This document shows, piece after piece, positions 1 through 7,379 of a stretch of 64,000 nucleotides of DNA. The first letter of the stretch is position 1, and each line of letters starts with the position of its first letter. Below the pieces are notes generated by a model. That model saw nothing but the letters and a program-made list of their open reading frames with translations, was not told the origin of the DNA and did not search any database. Source of the stretch: Isosphaeraceae bacterium EP7 (GTDB lineage: Bacteria; Planctomycetota; Planctomycetia; Isosphaerales; Isosphaeraceae); NCBI GenBank assembly GCA_038400315.1, contig CP151667.1, forward strand, positions 3,979,174-4,043,173, written 5' to 3'. Made by a program: the position numbers and the translations under genes.

Positions 1-1
1 G

Positions 2-2242
2 GCGACGTCCTCGCCCGAAGGGATGGCGTCCCCCTTCATCCGCGAGGCCGGCCCGGGCGAGCCGGCCGAGTTCTGCCTCGTTGCTCAAGCGGGAAGCTTC
101 GAGATCACCCGCCCCGATAATACTCGGCCGATCGTCGCGCCGATCGACGACAAGGATCCGGCGAGTGCCCAACTCACCGTGGCCAGGCTGGAGCACATCG
201 CTCGATGGACCCTGACCGCGAGGCTGAGCAACCCCGCCAGTTCAATCCAGCCGAGCGATGTCAAAATCACGGTCCTTTTCGATAGCAAGGAAGTCGCCGG
301 GCGTGAGATCCGGCTCGAATACAGGGACCTGAATGGTCGGCTTGTTGGTCCCCAGTTCCAGATCTCCATCACGAATAATTCCCATCGCCGGCTCTACTGC
401 TGCCTGCTCGATCTGACTCAGGGATACAAGGTCTTCGCCGGCCTCTTCCGCGCCGGCTGCATCCAGCTCGACCCCGGGCAAACTGTCTGGGCGAGCGACG
501 GTAAACCGATCTCGGCCAACATCCCCGATGCGGATTGGTCTCAGGGGATTATCGAGTACAAGGACTTGCTCAAGCTGATCGTCTGCACCCAGGAATTCGA
601 CGCGAGCCTCCTGGAGCAGCCCTCGCTCCTCGATTTGGCAACTCGAAGTATGAGGCCATCGAATCGAAGCATGAGGCAATCGATCGGCCTCCTCGGATCT
701 CTGAATGGCATCCTCAAAAAAGTCCAGACGCGGGAGCTGAATGCCTCACCCACCGTATCTACCCTCGACGACTGGCAGACGTCCGAGCTCACATTCACGA
801 CCGTCCGACCGTTGGACAAGGCCAGCGTCCCGGGCCCCGGCCAATCCGAGGCCTTGACCAATGGCGTCCTTCTCAATGGGCATCCCAAGCTTCGGGCCGA
901 TGCACGACTCTCCACCGAAGCTCTCGCCTCTCGCGACCTGGGCAGCGTCAATCTGCCCCGCCTCCTCGTCGAGGACCCCGCTGTCTGCGTGCCGTTTTCT
1001 GCCCCCGGGACGTTTGGCGGCCCGGGGCTCAGCGTCCTGGAACTGACCGGCGTGGAAGACTCGCGACATGTCACCCACGAGTCGCCACTCCGGCTGACTT
1101 TCCCCCTGGCCCTAAAGCGGAATGAGCATGTGATCGCCGTTGCCTTCGACGGCGAATTCTTCCTCCCGATCGGCCGCGACGAGGTCCGCTCCCAGACCTC
1201 CACGACAGTAGCAATCGATCGGCTCCCTCCGACGCTGGCCGACGGGCGATCGCTCGGTGGCGCCATCAAGATCTTCTTGGAAAAGGTGGTCGATCGCGCG
1301 GAGCTCCCCGCTCCGACGCGATCGATTTTCTCCGTCGCCGTAGCGTCCAACGGGGTCGTCACCACGATCGGCAATCATGCGGAAGTCAGCGACCGAGTCG
1401 CGAAGTCCGCCCGCGTCCTGCTGCTCATCCCCGGCTTCATCGGCGACGTTCGGGATATGGCATCGGCCGTCCAATTCGCCAGGCTCGCTGATGGAACAAC
1501 TCTAGCGTCCCGATACGACGCGGTGCTGACCTTCGACGTCGAAGGTGGAGACGCGGGCATCGAGCAGAATGCCAAGAACCTCCGGGAATGCCTGGAGTTG
1601 GTCGGGTTGGGAGTTGGGCACGGGAAGCAACTTGACATCGTGGCCCATTCCACCGGCGGCCTGATCGCCCGGTGGTTCATCGAACGCGAGGGTGGCCCCG
1701 CTGTGGCCAGCCGGCTCGTTATGCTGGGCACACCCAACGCCGGCCTAACCTGGCCAGGCCCGCGAGACTGGTCGACCCTCGCCCTCGCGTTTGGGTTCAA
1801 TCAGTTCACCAAGATTGCCTGGCCCGCCCCGGTCATCGCGCAATTGGCGGCGCTCGGCCCGAATTCCTCCGCAGTCCTTAGGGATAGCCTTGCCGGTTCT
1901 CCCATCCTCGCCGAACTGGCGAAGGGGGGCGAGCCCGACATCCCCTACGCCGTGCTCGCCGGTCAGTCATCGATCCTCCCGATGGCATTCAATTCGAGTG
2001 GTCCGTTCAACGTGAGCCTGCTCGACCGATTGATCAATTCGTTGATTTCGCCCGGTCAGGCTCGCGAATCCGCCCGTTCGTTCTTCTCCGCCGGAGACAA
2101 CGATCTCGTCGTGGCGATCTCGAGCGTACGCCCCGCAGGACCTCTGTACGAGGTTTACCCCGTGGCTTGTGACCACATGAGCTACCTCCGCGACCCGGCG
2201 GTCCTGGAGTCACTCGCCGACGCCCTCGTGGCGAGACCTTGA
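2..2242 (+). CDS. C-terminal part of caspase-associated protein with alpha/beta-hydrolase (lipase-like) domain, 5' end outside window
   Basis: The frame is open to the left edge; the first Met is at 23, so the true N-terminus probably lies outside the window. Residues 1-300 (counted from Met23) form a beta-rich region that aligns by eye with the C-terminal part of the caspase-like protein at 20457-22460. Both have a segment around VGPQFQISITNNS and, later, a TREL...P...W pattern. Residues from about 470 are an alpha/beta-hydrolase: oxyanion-side segment LLLIPGF, nucleophile elbow AHSTGG (Ser near 543), then candidate Asp in SAGDNDLV (near 691) and His in CDHMS (near 718). The complete protein may therefore be a caspase-hydrolase fusion, but no caspase domain is visible here. 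The hydrolase call is firm; substrate and role are unknown. Convergent with the CHAT operon beyond the IS21 insertion. Confidence 0.75.
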   Translation, partial: ATSSPEGMASPFIREAGPGEPAEFCLVAQAGSFEITRPDNTRPIVAPIDDKDPASAQLTVARLEHIARWTLTARLSNPASSIQPSDVKITVLFDSKEVAGREIRLEYRDLNGRLVGPQFQISITNNSHRRLYCCLLDLTQGYKVFAGLFRAGCIQLDPGQTVWASDGKPISANIPDADWSQGIIEYKDLLKLIVCTQEFDASLLEQPSLLDLATRSMRPSNRSMRQSIGLLGSLNGILKKVQTRELNASPTVSTLDDWQTSELTFTTVRPLDKASVPGPGQSEALTNGVLLNGHPKLRADARLSTEALASRDLGSVNLPRLLVEDPAVCVPFSAPGTFGGPGLSVLELTGVEDSRHVTHESPLRLTFPLALKRNEHVIAVAFDGEFFLPIGRDEVRSQTSTTVAIDRLPPTLADGRSLGGAIKIFLEKVVDRAELPAPTRSIFSVAVASNGVVTTIGNHAEVSDRVAKSARVLLLIPGFIGDVRDMASAVQFARLADGTTLASRYDAVLTFDVEGGDAGIEQNAKNLRECLELVGLGVGHGKQLDIVAHSTGGLIARWFIEREGGPAVASRLVMLGTPNAGLTWPGPRDWSTLALAFGFNQFTKIAWPAPVIAQLAALGPNSSAVLRDSLAGSPILAELAKGGEPDIPYAVLAGQSSILPMAFNSSGPFNVSLLDRLINSLISPGQARESARSFFSAGDNDLVVAISSVRPAGPLYEVYPVACDHMSYLRDPAVLESLADALVARP

Positions 2243-2328
2243 TGGCACGCCCTGCCGGGTGCGGTAGTTGGCCTTTTAGGCTGGCTGAGCGGGCATAGAG
2301 GTGCGGGTAGGGGCCATTCGGGAAGTGG

Positions 2329-2376
2329 AAATGATCGCGTAAAAGGAGCCCACCCTGATCGTCTAAAAGGAGCCCA
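2329..2376 (+). repeat. IS21 left terminal repeats
   Basis: Two adjacent copies of a motif (ATGATCGCGTAAAAGGAG and CTGATCGTCTAAAAGGAG, each followed by CCCAC) form the outer end and an internal copy. The outer copy is repeated inverted at 7380-7395 and the inner one at about 7338-7360. These are the expected binding sites of the IstA transposase. Confidence 0.8.
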
Positions 2377-2423
2377 CTTGGTCCTGGAAAATGGCCGCTC
2401 TGGGCAAGAGCGGCAGGTCTTGG

Positions 2424-2849
2424 TCACTCGGGCTTTCGGCTCTTCTTCGACTTCATCGACTCGCGGAATCTGTTGCTCTCGCCATTCATCTCGAAAATGT
2501 GGCAGTGGTGGCAGAGCCGGTCGAGAAGGGCCGCCGTCATCCGCTCTCCCTGGAAGAGCTGGCCCCACTCGCTGAACGGCAGGTTCGTCGTCACCAGCAG
2601 GCTGCCACGCTCGTAGCGGTCGGCGAAGACGCGGAACAGCAGCTCCACCCCGCCACGGCTCATCGACACGTAGCCCAGCTCGTCGCAGATCAGCAGGTGC
2701 GCCTTCTCGAGCTGGCCCAGGAACCGGTCCAGCGTGTACTGCTTCTGCTCCTTCTCAAACCGGTTCACCAGCTCCGCCGCCGTGAAGAAGCGCACTCGCA
2801 GGCCGGCCCGACAGGCGGCCTGGCCGAGCCCGACCGAAAGATGCGTCTT
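2424..2849 (-). pseudogene. istB: istB, C-terminal portion (ATPase separated from its N-terminus)
   Basis: This is the second half of the IS21 helper ATPase. It resumes within the P-loop (KTHLSVGLGQAA) and contains the Walker B stretch LLICDELGYVS and the conserved LVTTNLPFSEWGQLF. It has no start of its own, because 2.49 kb of recombinase element separates it from the N-terminal half at 5341-5684. Joined at the shared AA dinucleotide, the two halves read in frame through GSHGTGKTHLS, a normal IstB P-loop. As it stands IstB cannot be made, so the IS21 is probably immobile unless the insert excises precisely. Confidence 0.9.
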
Positions 2850-2852
2850 GAC

Positions 2853-4940
2853 TCAGCCATCGCAGTGCTCCTTTGGGAAAGAGACGTGCGGCACTTTGCC
2901 CTCCTTGAGTCGCTTCATTTGCTCGATCGCCGAACGCGTTCTCGGGAACAGGTAGCATCCGCAACAGGCGTCCTTCTCCAGCAGGATTTGGCCCCTGCTG
3001 ATCTTGCGAGAGATCCAGGATCGATCGACACCGATCAAGCGGGCCATCTCGAGGGTGGTGTAGCCCGGCATGGGCTCGCCCCGTCGGAGTCTTTCCAGGC
3101 GCGACAGGATGCGATGGCGGCGGCGGAGCTTGCCGACGATCGCGGGGGTGAAACTCGACCGCCGGCACGGGCGAAGGCCTTCGACGTTGAGTCTCTCGGC
3201 GATCGTCGCGTCGTCCCGGCCTTCGTCGACCGCTCGACGAATCCGTTCGACGATGTGCGTTTCTCGTTCCGTCGAGCGGAACGACGACATCGCCACCGGG
3301 AACGACGTCTCGGTGACCAGCCCGCCGCTCCACACGATCCTCATCCGGACGATACCGTTGGTGTCGCGATCGAGGTTGACCCCGGCCACAAGGGTCCGCA
3401 ACATCGTTTTGCGGGCATCGACCGGGAGTCGCGCCCAGATGTCGGGCAAGCGGCGGCCGACATCAGCGAAGGCGGTTCGTAACGACTCCGGGATCGCGAC
3501 TGGCGGCGTGTCGCGACTCTTCAACTCGGTCAGCCGCGTCTTCGCCTGCTCGAGTTCCACGAGGGCGGCCTCCCACCTCGACTCCAAGGTCGATGCGATC
3601 AGGCGGTTCTCCGGGTCGACGCTGTCGTACTGCCGTTCGGCGCGTCTCGCCGCGTATTCCAGCCTTCGGACCTCTTGCTCCATGTGACGCTCCAACTCCC
3701 TTTGGTGCTCCAGTTGCTTGGCGTTGACGGATTCGAGGGCGTCGATCTCGGCCGGCCGAAGCGCCTTGAAGAACTCCCGCACCACGGCCTCGTCGATCGG
3801 GCGTCCGCCGATGTGCTGGCAGTTCGGCTTGGCATGCAAGGACTGGTAGACATTGCAGACGTATTGGAATCGGTTGTCCTTGTAGATCACCTGCATGGCA
3901 TGGCCGCATCGACCGCAACGCACGAGCCCCGTCAACAGGGCCTCGCCGCAACGGATCGCTTGTTTCCGCGTCAGCCGCTCCGCCATCTTCTGCCTGTTCT
4001 CCTCGATGGTGACCAGGATCCGCTCATGTTCCTCCCACGTAATGTACGCCGGGTAAACGCCCTTGACCAAGGCCAGCCAGCGGTCGCGGGGCTGGCGGAT
4101 CCTTCCCGTCGCGGGGCGACCGGGGACCTGACGTGTCGCATCGACGATCCGCCGGCCGTAGGCGAACGCACCGGCGTATGCGGGGTTCTTCAGGAGCCAG
4201 AGCACGACGTGCGAAGTCGGCTCCTTCCATAGCACGGTGCCCGCATAGAGTCCCGAGGTCTGTCGGCGCGGGAGTTTCAGCTGACTCTTCGCCATATACC
4301 GGAGGACTTTCTGCGCGCTGCCCAGTTCGCCGAACTTGGCGAAGACCAGTTGGATGCGGTCCCGGACGCTCTGATCGGGGTCGAATCGCACGACTCCGGC
4401 GGTGTCGCGGACGTACCCGGTCGGCAGGTGTTGCACCAGTTCGCCCCGCCCGGCCTTCGAGAGCCGGCCGGCATCCATCCTTAGACGAATGCTATGAAGT
4501 TCTGCTTCCGATAAAGTTCCTTTTAAACCAAGCAATAAACGATCGTTGAAATCACGAGGATTGTAGATGCCCTCGGCGTCGGCGATGAGGGTGTCGAACA
4601 ACCCACACAGTTCGAGTAGTCGATGCCAGTCGGCGCAGTTGCGCGAGAGCCGAGAAACCGCGGTGCCGATGATCAGGCCCACCTTGCGCAGGCTGACGTC
4701 GGCGACCAGCCGCTGGAACCCGTCCCGCCCCGCGACCTGCTTGGCGGACTGGGCCTGATCTTCATCGATGAGCACGATCTGATCCTTGCGCCAGCCCCAT
4801 TCGAGCAGGCGACCGCGGAGCGCCCGTTGGTTGGCGGCACTCTCGCAGTTCTTGAGGACTTGCTTGGGCGTCGACTGCCGCAGGTAGACGACGGCCTGAC
4901 GCTGCCGGTGGGTCGGCAGGATCTTGGTCGAGCCGTTCAT
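2853..4940 (-). CDS. Large serine recombinase (resolvase + recombinase + zinc ribbon)
   Basis: 695 residues, a normal length for large serine recombinases. The N-terminal resolvase domain carries the catalytic serine in VVYLRQSTPKQV, the SRLSRNCADWH arginine segment and the LLLGLKGTLSEAEL helix. A recombinase domain follows (about 190-310), then a zinc ribbon (VRCGRCGHAM...YVC...NC, about 330-380), a coiled coil rich in Arg/Glu (about 400-470) and a C-terminal HTH-like segment (TTLEMARLIGVDRSWISRK). It is the sole integrase/excisionase candidate of element 1. The start ATG at 4940 overlaps the stop of the upstream small frame (ATGA), implying translational coupling. No frameshift is seen; probably functional. 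Confidence 0.92.
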   Translation of the reverse strand: MNGSTKILPTHRQRQAVVYLRQSTPKQVLKNCESAANQRALRGRLLEWGWRKDQIVLIDEDQAQSAKQVAGRDGFQRLVADVSLRKVGLIIGTAVSRLSRNCADWHRLLELCGLFDTLIADAEGIYNPRDFNDRLLLGLKGTLSEAELHSIRLRMDAGRLSKAGRGELVQHLPTGYVRDTAGVVRFDPDQSVRDRIQLVFAKFGELGSAQKVLRYMAKSQLKLPRRQTSGLYAGTVLWKEPTSHVVLWLLKNPAYAGAFAYGRRIVDATRQVPGRPATGRIRQPRDRWLALVKGVYPAYITWEEHERILVTIEENRQKMAERLTRKQAIRCGEALLTGLVRCGRCGHAMQVIYKDNRFQYVCNVYQSLHAKPNCQHIGGRPIDEAVVREFFKALRPAEIDALESVNAKQLEHQRELERHMEQEVRRLEYAARRAERQYDSVDPENRLIASTLESRWEAALVELEQAKTRLTELKSRDTPPVAIPESLRTAFADVGRRLPDIWARLPVDARKTMLRTLVAGVNLDRDTNGIVRMRIVWSGGLVTETSFPVAMSSFRSTERETHIVERIRRAVDEGRDDATIAERLNVEGLRPCRRSSFTPAIVGKLRRRHRILSRLERLRRGEPMPGYTTLEMARLIGVDRSWISRKISRGQILLEKDACCGCYLFPRTRSAIEQMKRLKEGKVPHVSFPKEHCDG

Positions 4941-5043
4941 TCTCGACGACCTCCGTGAGAACCCCGATCATCGCCTCGGTGACCGCGTCGCGCTCGTTCC
5001 GGGGCAGGAGTGCCCAGACGCGCTGGCTTGGGATCGGCCGCAT
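4762..5043 (-). CDS. Possible second small accessory frame (WALLP type)
   Basis: It begins MRPIPSQRVWALLPRNER with a good ribosome site (AGGAGGGG) upstream of ATG 5043. The first 35 residues match in style the WALLP protein of element 2 (34381-34500). Unlike that copy it does not stop at the recombinase start but runs 180 bases into it in another frame. Either it is shortened by a frameshift in this copy, or only the first part is meaningful. Low confidence beyond residue 35. Confidence 0.3.
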   Translation of the reverse strand: MRPIPSQRVWALLPRNERDAVTEAMIGVLTEVVENERLDQDPADPPAASGRRLPAAVDAQASPQELRECRQPTGAPRSPARMGLAQGSDRAHR

Positions 5044-5317
5044 GGTCGCCCCTCCTTCCTGAGCGCACAGCTTGGAAGGCGGCGAGCAGGGCTTCAACGG
5101 CGGCGACAGTGAGGACGGTCGGTTCGGGGCGGGGCTCGGCGGAAAGGTTGGTGCAGGCGATGGGGATGTAAGCGATCAGGCCGGGGAGGACTTCGACCTG
5201 GCAGTGACGGACGTGTCCCGGGAGCCGTGCGAGCCCGGAGAGCTTGAACGTCTTGCCGAAGAGCGGATGACCGGGGTCGGTGACGGTGACTTGCCCCTCG
5301 CATTCCTCCGTGACCAG
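4937..5317 (-). CDS. Small protein encoded upstream of the recombinase, DUF5372-like
   Basis: This frame reads (LVTEECEGQ)VTVTDPGHPLFGKTF, then KLSGLARLPG and VEVLPGLIAYIPIACTNLS. It resembles the short VTHPFHPLFGxxF-type proteins often found directly before planctomycete and actinobacterial recombinase genes. The stop TGA overlaps the recombinase ATG. No ATG, GTG or TTG lies in frame near the end of the element; a CTG at 5317 is the only candidate, so the start is uncertain. The function of the family is unknown; an accessory role in recombination or directionality is only a guess from position. Confidence 0.5.
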   Translation of the reverse strand: MVTEECEGQVTVTDPGHPLFGKTFKLSGLARLPGHVRHCQVEVLPGLIAYIPIACTNLSAEPRPEPTVLTVAAVEALLAAFQAVRSGRRGDHAADPKPARLGTPAPERARRGHRGDDRGSHGGRRE

Positions 5318-5340
5318 AGGGGTATTACGCTGGGCGAGGT

Positions 5341-5684
5341 TTTCCAGTCCCGTGGCTGCCCACCAGGCAGCAGTTAAATTTCTGGTCGATCCACTCGCCT
5401 CGGGCCAGCTCGAGGGTCTTCGGCTTGGAGAGGTTCGGCATCACGCTGAAGTCGTTGGTGTCGAAATCCTTCTCGACCGGGAATCCCGCGTTCTTGATCC
5501 TCGCGGCCACCGCGTTGGCCGATCGCGAGGCCAGCTCGACCTCGGTCAGTCGCAGCAACAACTCGGCGGGCGTCTGGTTGTTCGAGGCGGCGTCTCGCGC
5601 CAGCCTCTCGAACTCCCGGCCCATCGTCGGCAGGCGGAGCTGTTTCAGCCGGGTCTTGAGCAGCTCGATCGTGACATCGGCCAT
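5341..5684 (-). pseudogene. istB: istB, N-terminal portion
   Basis: Starts at ATG 5684 behind an AAGGAGG ribosome site, 40 bases after the istA stop: MADVTIELLKTRLKQLRLPT. It runs through the IstB N-terminal helical domain (ELLLRLTEVELASR) to CCLVGSHGTGK, then leaves the family at the element junction and stops at 5325 after four foreign residues (PRPA). The break falls between the invariant Lys and the Thr of the P-loop. Confidence 0.9.
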
Positions 5685-5724
5685 CGGCAAGGTCCTCCTT
5701 GAAAAGAGTGCTGGAGTGATTCGA

Positions 5725-7269
5725 TCAGGCATAGGACACGCCGATCGGGCTGTCCTCGACGCGGCCCAGGAGCTGGTCGAACCGGCTCAGGTCGGGCAGC
5801 GGTACGTCGACTCGGGTTGTGGCGAATGACTCCGAAGGGGTCGAAGAGTCGGGGGCCTTTGCGGCTTCGATCGATGCCAGGGCCCTGGTGCGGCGGATCA
5901 CGGCGTCGGCCGTGTCGCGCTGCTCGCGCACGCAGGTCTCGATGGCAGTGCTCAGGCGCGTCAAGGGGTGCTCCGTGAGCAGTTGCAGGACCCGGGCGTA
6001 CTGCCGGGCACCGGCCGAGGGGCCGTGTTGACGCTCCAGTCGCCCCCGGAAGTCGACGAAGCAGGCCGGCAGGCTCCAGTCGCGGAAGACCGGCGCGTGG
6101 TCGAGCGAGCCGGGTTTCCTGCCCAAGACCGCCAGGAAATGGAGCGGGTCGAGGATCATCCTCGACTTCTCCAGCGATCGGGCGTGGGAGGCGACCACCT
6201 GGCCGCCCGAGGCGATCGCGACGCGATCGACGAAGCCCTTGACCGTGACCAGCCCGAACGCGAACGCCCGGGGGACGCTGTAGCGGTTGCCGTCGAAGGC
6301 CACGGATTGGTACTTGTCCACCGCGACGGCGGGATGGATCACGCAGGCCTCGAACCGATTCCGGGGCAAGGGCGACGCCGAGGCGAGGTCCTCGGCGAGC
6401 CGGTCCTTGATCACGAACGGGCCGGCGAGCGACCGCACGACCCGGTCGCGTTCGCAATGGCACCAGAGGCGGAGCAAGGTGTTCAACTCGTCGAGGTCGT
6501 TGACGCGAGGGACAGGGGTAGCGAACCGCTTCTGGACGGCCTTGACGGTGCCCTCGGCGTCGGGCTTCTCGTTGCCGCGGGCCGGCATGCAGAACCTCGG
6601 CTCGAAGACGTGATGGCTGGCCAACGCCGCGTATCGCGGGTGGACTCGGCGCTCGCGCCCTTTCAGGATCAGAGTGGCGACGGTCCTGGGGTTGTCCCAC
6701 CAGACCTCCACGGGCACGCCGCCGAAGAACTCGAAGGCGGCGACCATCCCCTCGAGGACGGCCTCGGTGCGCTCGAACGGCAGGGCCAGGACGAACGGCG
6801 CGTTGAAGTAGGCCCAGGCGGCGACGAGGAACGGGACGGGCCTGCGGCCGTCGGGGAAGTCGACGTGGATGTGGCCGAAGTCGGCCTCCATGCGTCGTCC
6901 CGGCAGGTGGCCGAGGGGGATGAAGGTCTCGCGATGCCGGCGCCGGTGCTTGAGCACATAGCGTTGGACCTGGGCATAGCCTCCGGGATAGGCATGCTCG
7001 TCGCGGAGGCGGCGATGGATCTGGGCGGCGGTGTGCCGCTGCTTGGGAGGAGCATCCTCGTCGTCGGCGAGGATGCGATCGATGATCGGCTCGACCTGAC
7101 CGAGGAGCGGAGCTGTCCTGTCACGGGCCGTCGGTGTCGGCGGTTCGGCATGGTCGAGGACATGCCGGACGGTCTTGCGAGTGTGTCCGAATTGCCTGGA
7201 GATCTGCCGGATGGACATGCCATCACGACGAGCCCGCCGAATCGCGCCGTAGTCGTCCACCGTGAGCAC
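5725..7269 (-). CDS. istA: IS21 transposase IstA
   Basis: 514 residues, the usual IstA size. The N-terminal HTH (DGMSIRQISRQFGHTRKTVR, residues 17-36) is followed by a DDE integrase-type core: first Asp in RMEADFGHIHVD (about 131), second Asp in VWWDNPRT (about 193), Glu in KPDAEGTVK (about 239). A C-terminal beta-barrel segment follows (YQSVAFDGNRYSVPRAF). It cuts and joins the ends of the IS21 element as a multimer with IstB. The reading frame is intact, but its partner istB is split, so full transposition should fail in this state. Confidence 0.95.
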   Translation of the reverse strand: MLTVDDYGAIRRARRDGMSIRQISRQFGHTRKTVRHVLDHAEPPTPTARDRTAPLLGQVEPIIDRILADDEDAPPKQRHTAAQIHRRLRDEHAYPGGYAQVQRYVLKHRRRHRETFIPLGHLPGRRMEADFGHIHVDFPDGRRPVPFLVAAWAYFNAPFVLALPFERTEAVLEGMVAAFEFFGGVPVEVWWDNPRTVATLILKGRERRVHPRYAALASHHVFEPRFCMPARGNEKPDAEGTVKAVQKRFATPVPRVNDLDELNTLLRLWCHCERDRVVRSLAGPFVIKDRLAEDLASASPLPRNRFEACVIHPAVAVDKYQSVAFDGNRYSVPRAFAFGLVTVKGFVDRVAIASGGQVVASHARSLEKSRMILDPLHFLAVLGRKPGSLDHAPVFRDWSLPACFVDFRGRLERQHGPSAGARQYARVLQLLTEHPLTRLSTAIETCVREQRDTADAVIRRTRALASIEAAKAPDSSTPSESFATTRVDVPLPDLSRFDQLLGRVEDSPIGVSYA

Positions 7270-7379
7270 GTCCTCGGCCTCCGTACGGGTGATCGATCCC
7301 TGAGAGGACGTTCACCGTAACGGGGCCGCCTGGGGTGGGCTCTTTTTAGACGATCATCTCGCCCCTGGGTGGGCTCCTC

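Larger units (their letters stand above)
2848..5342 (-). mobile_element. Serine-recombinase element 1, inserted in the istB P-loop codons
   Basis: A 2.49-kb insertion whose ends are defined by the interruption of istB. One end is 3 bp past the recombinase stop (GCGTC-TT-GACTC at 2848) and the other is at GAGGT-TT-TCCAG (5341). A 2-bp TT/AA is shared, as expected for serine-recombinase strand exchange. There are no terminal inverted repeats. The content is one large recombinase and one or two short upstream frames, all minus strand. Confidence 0.85.

Noticed and set aside
2391-3482. 363-residue plus-strand open frame
   Set aside because: Antisense to istB and the recombinase; arginine/glutamine-rich composition with no motif, while the minus strand has strong family matches.
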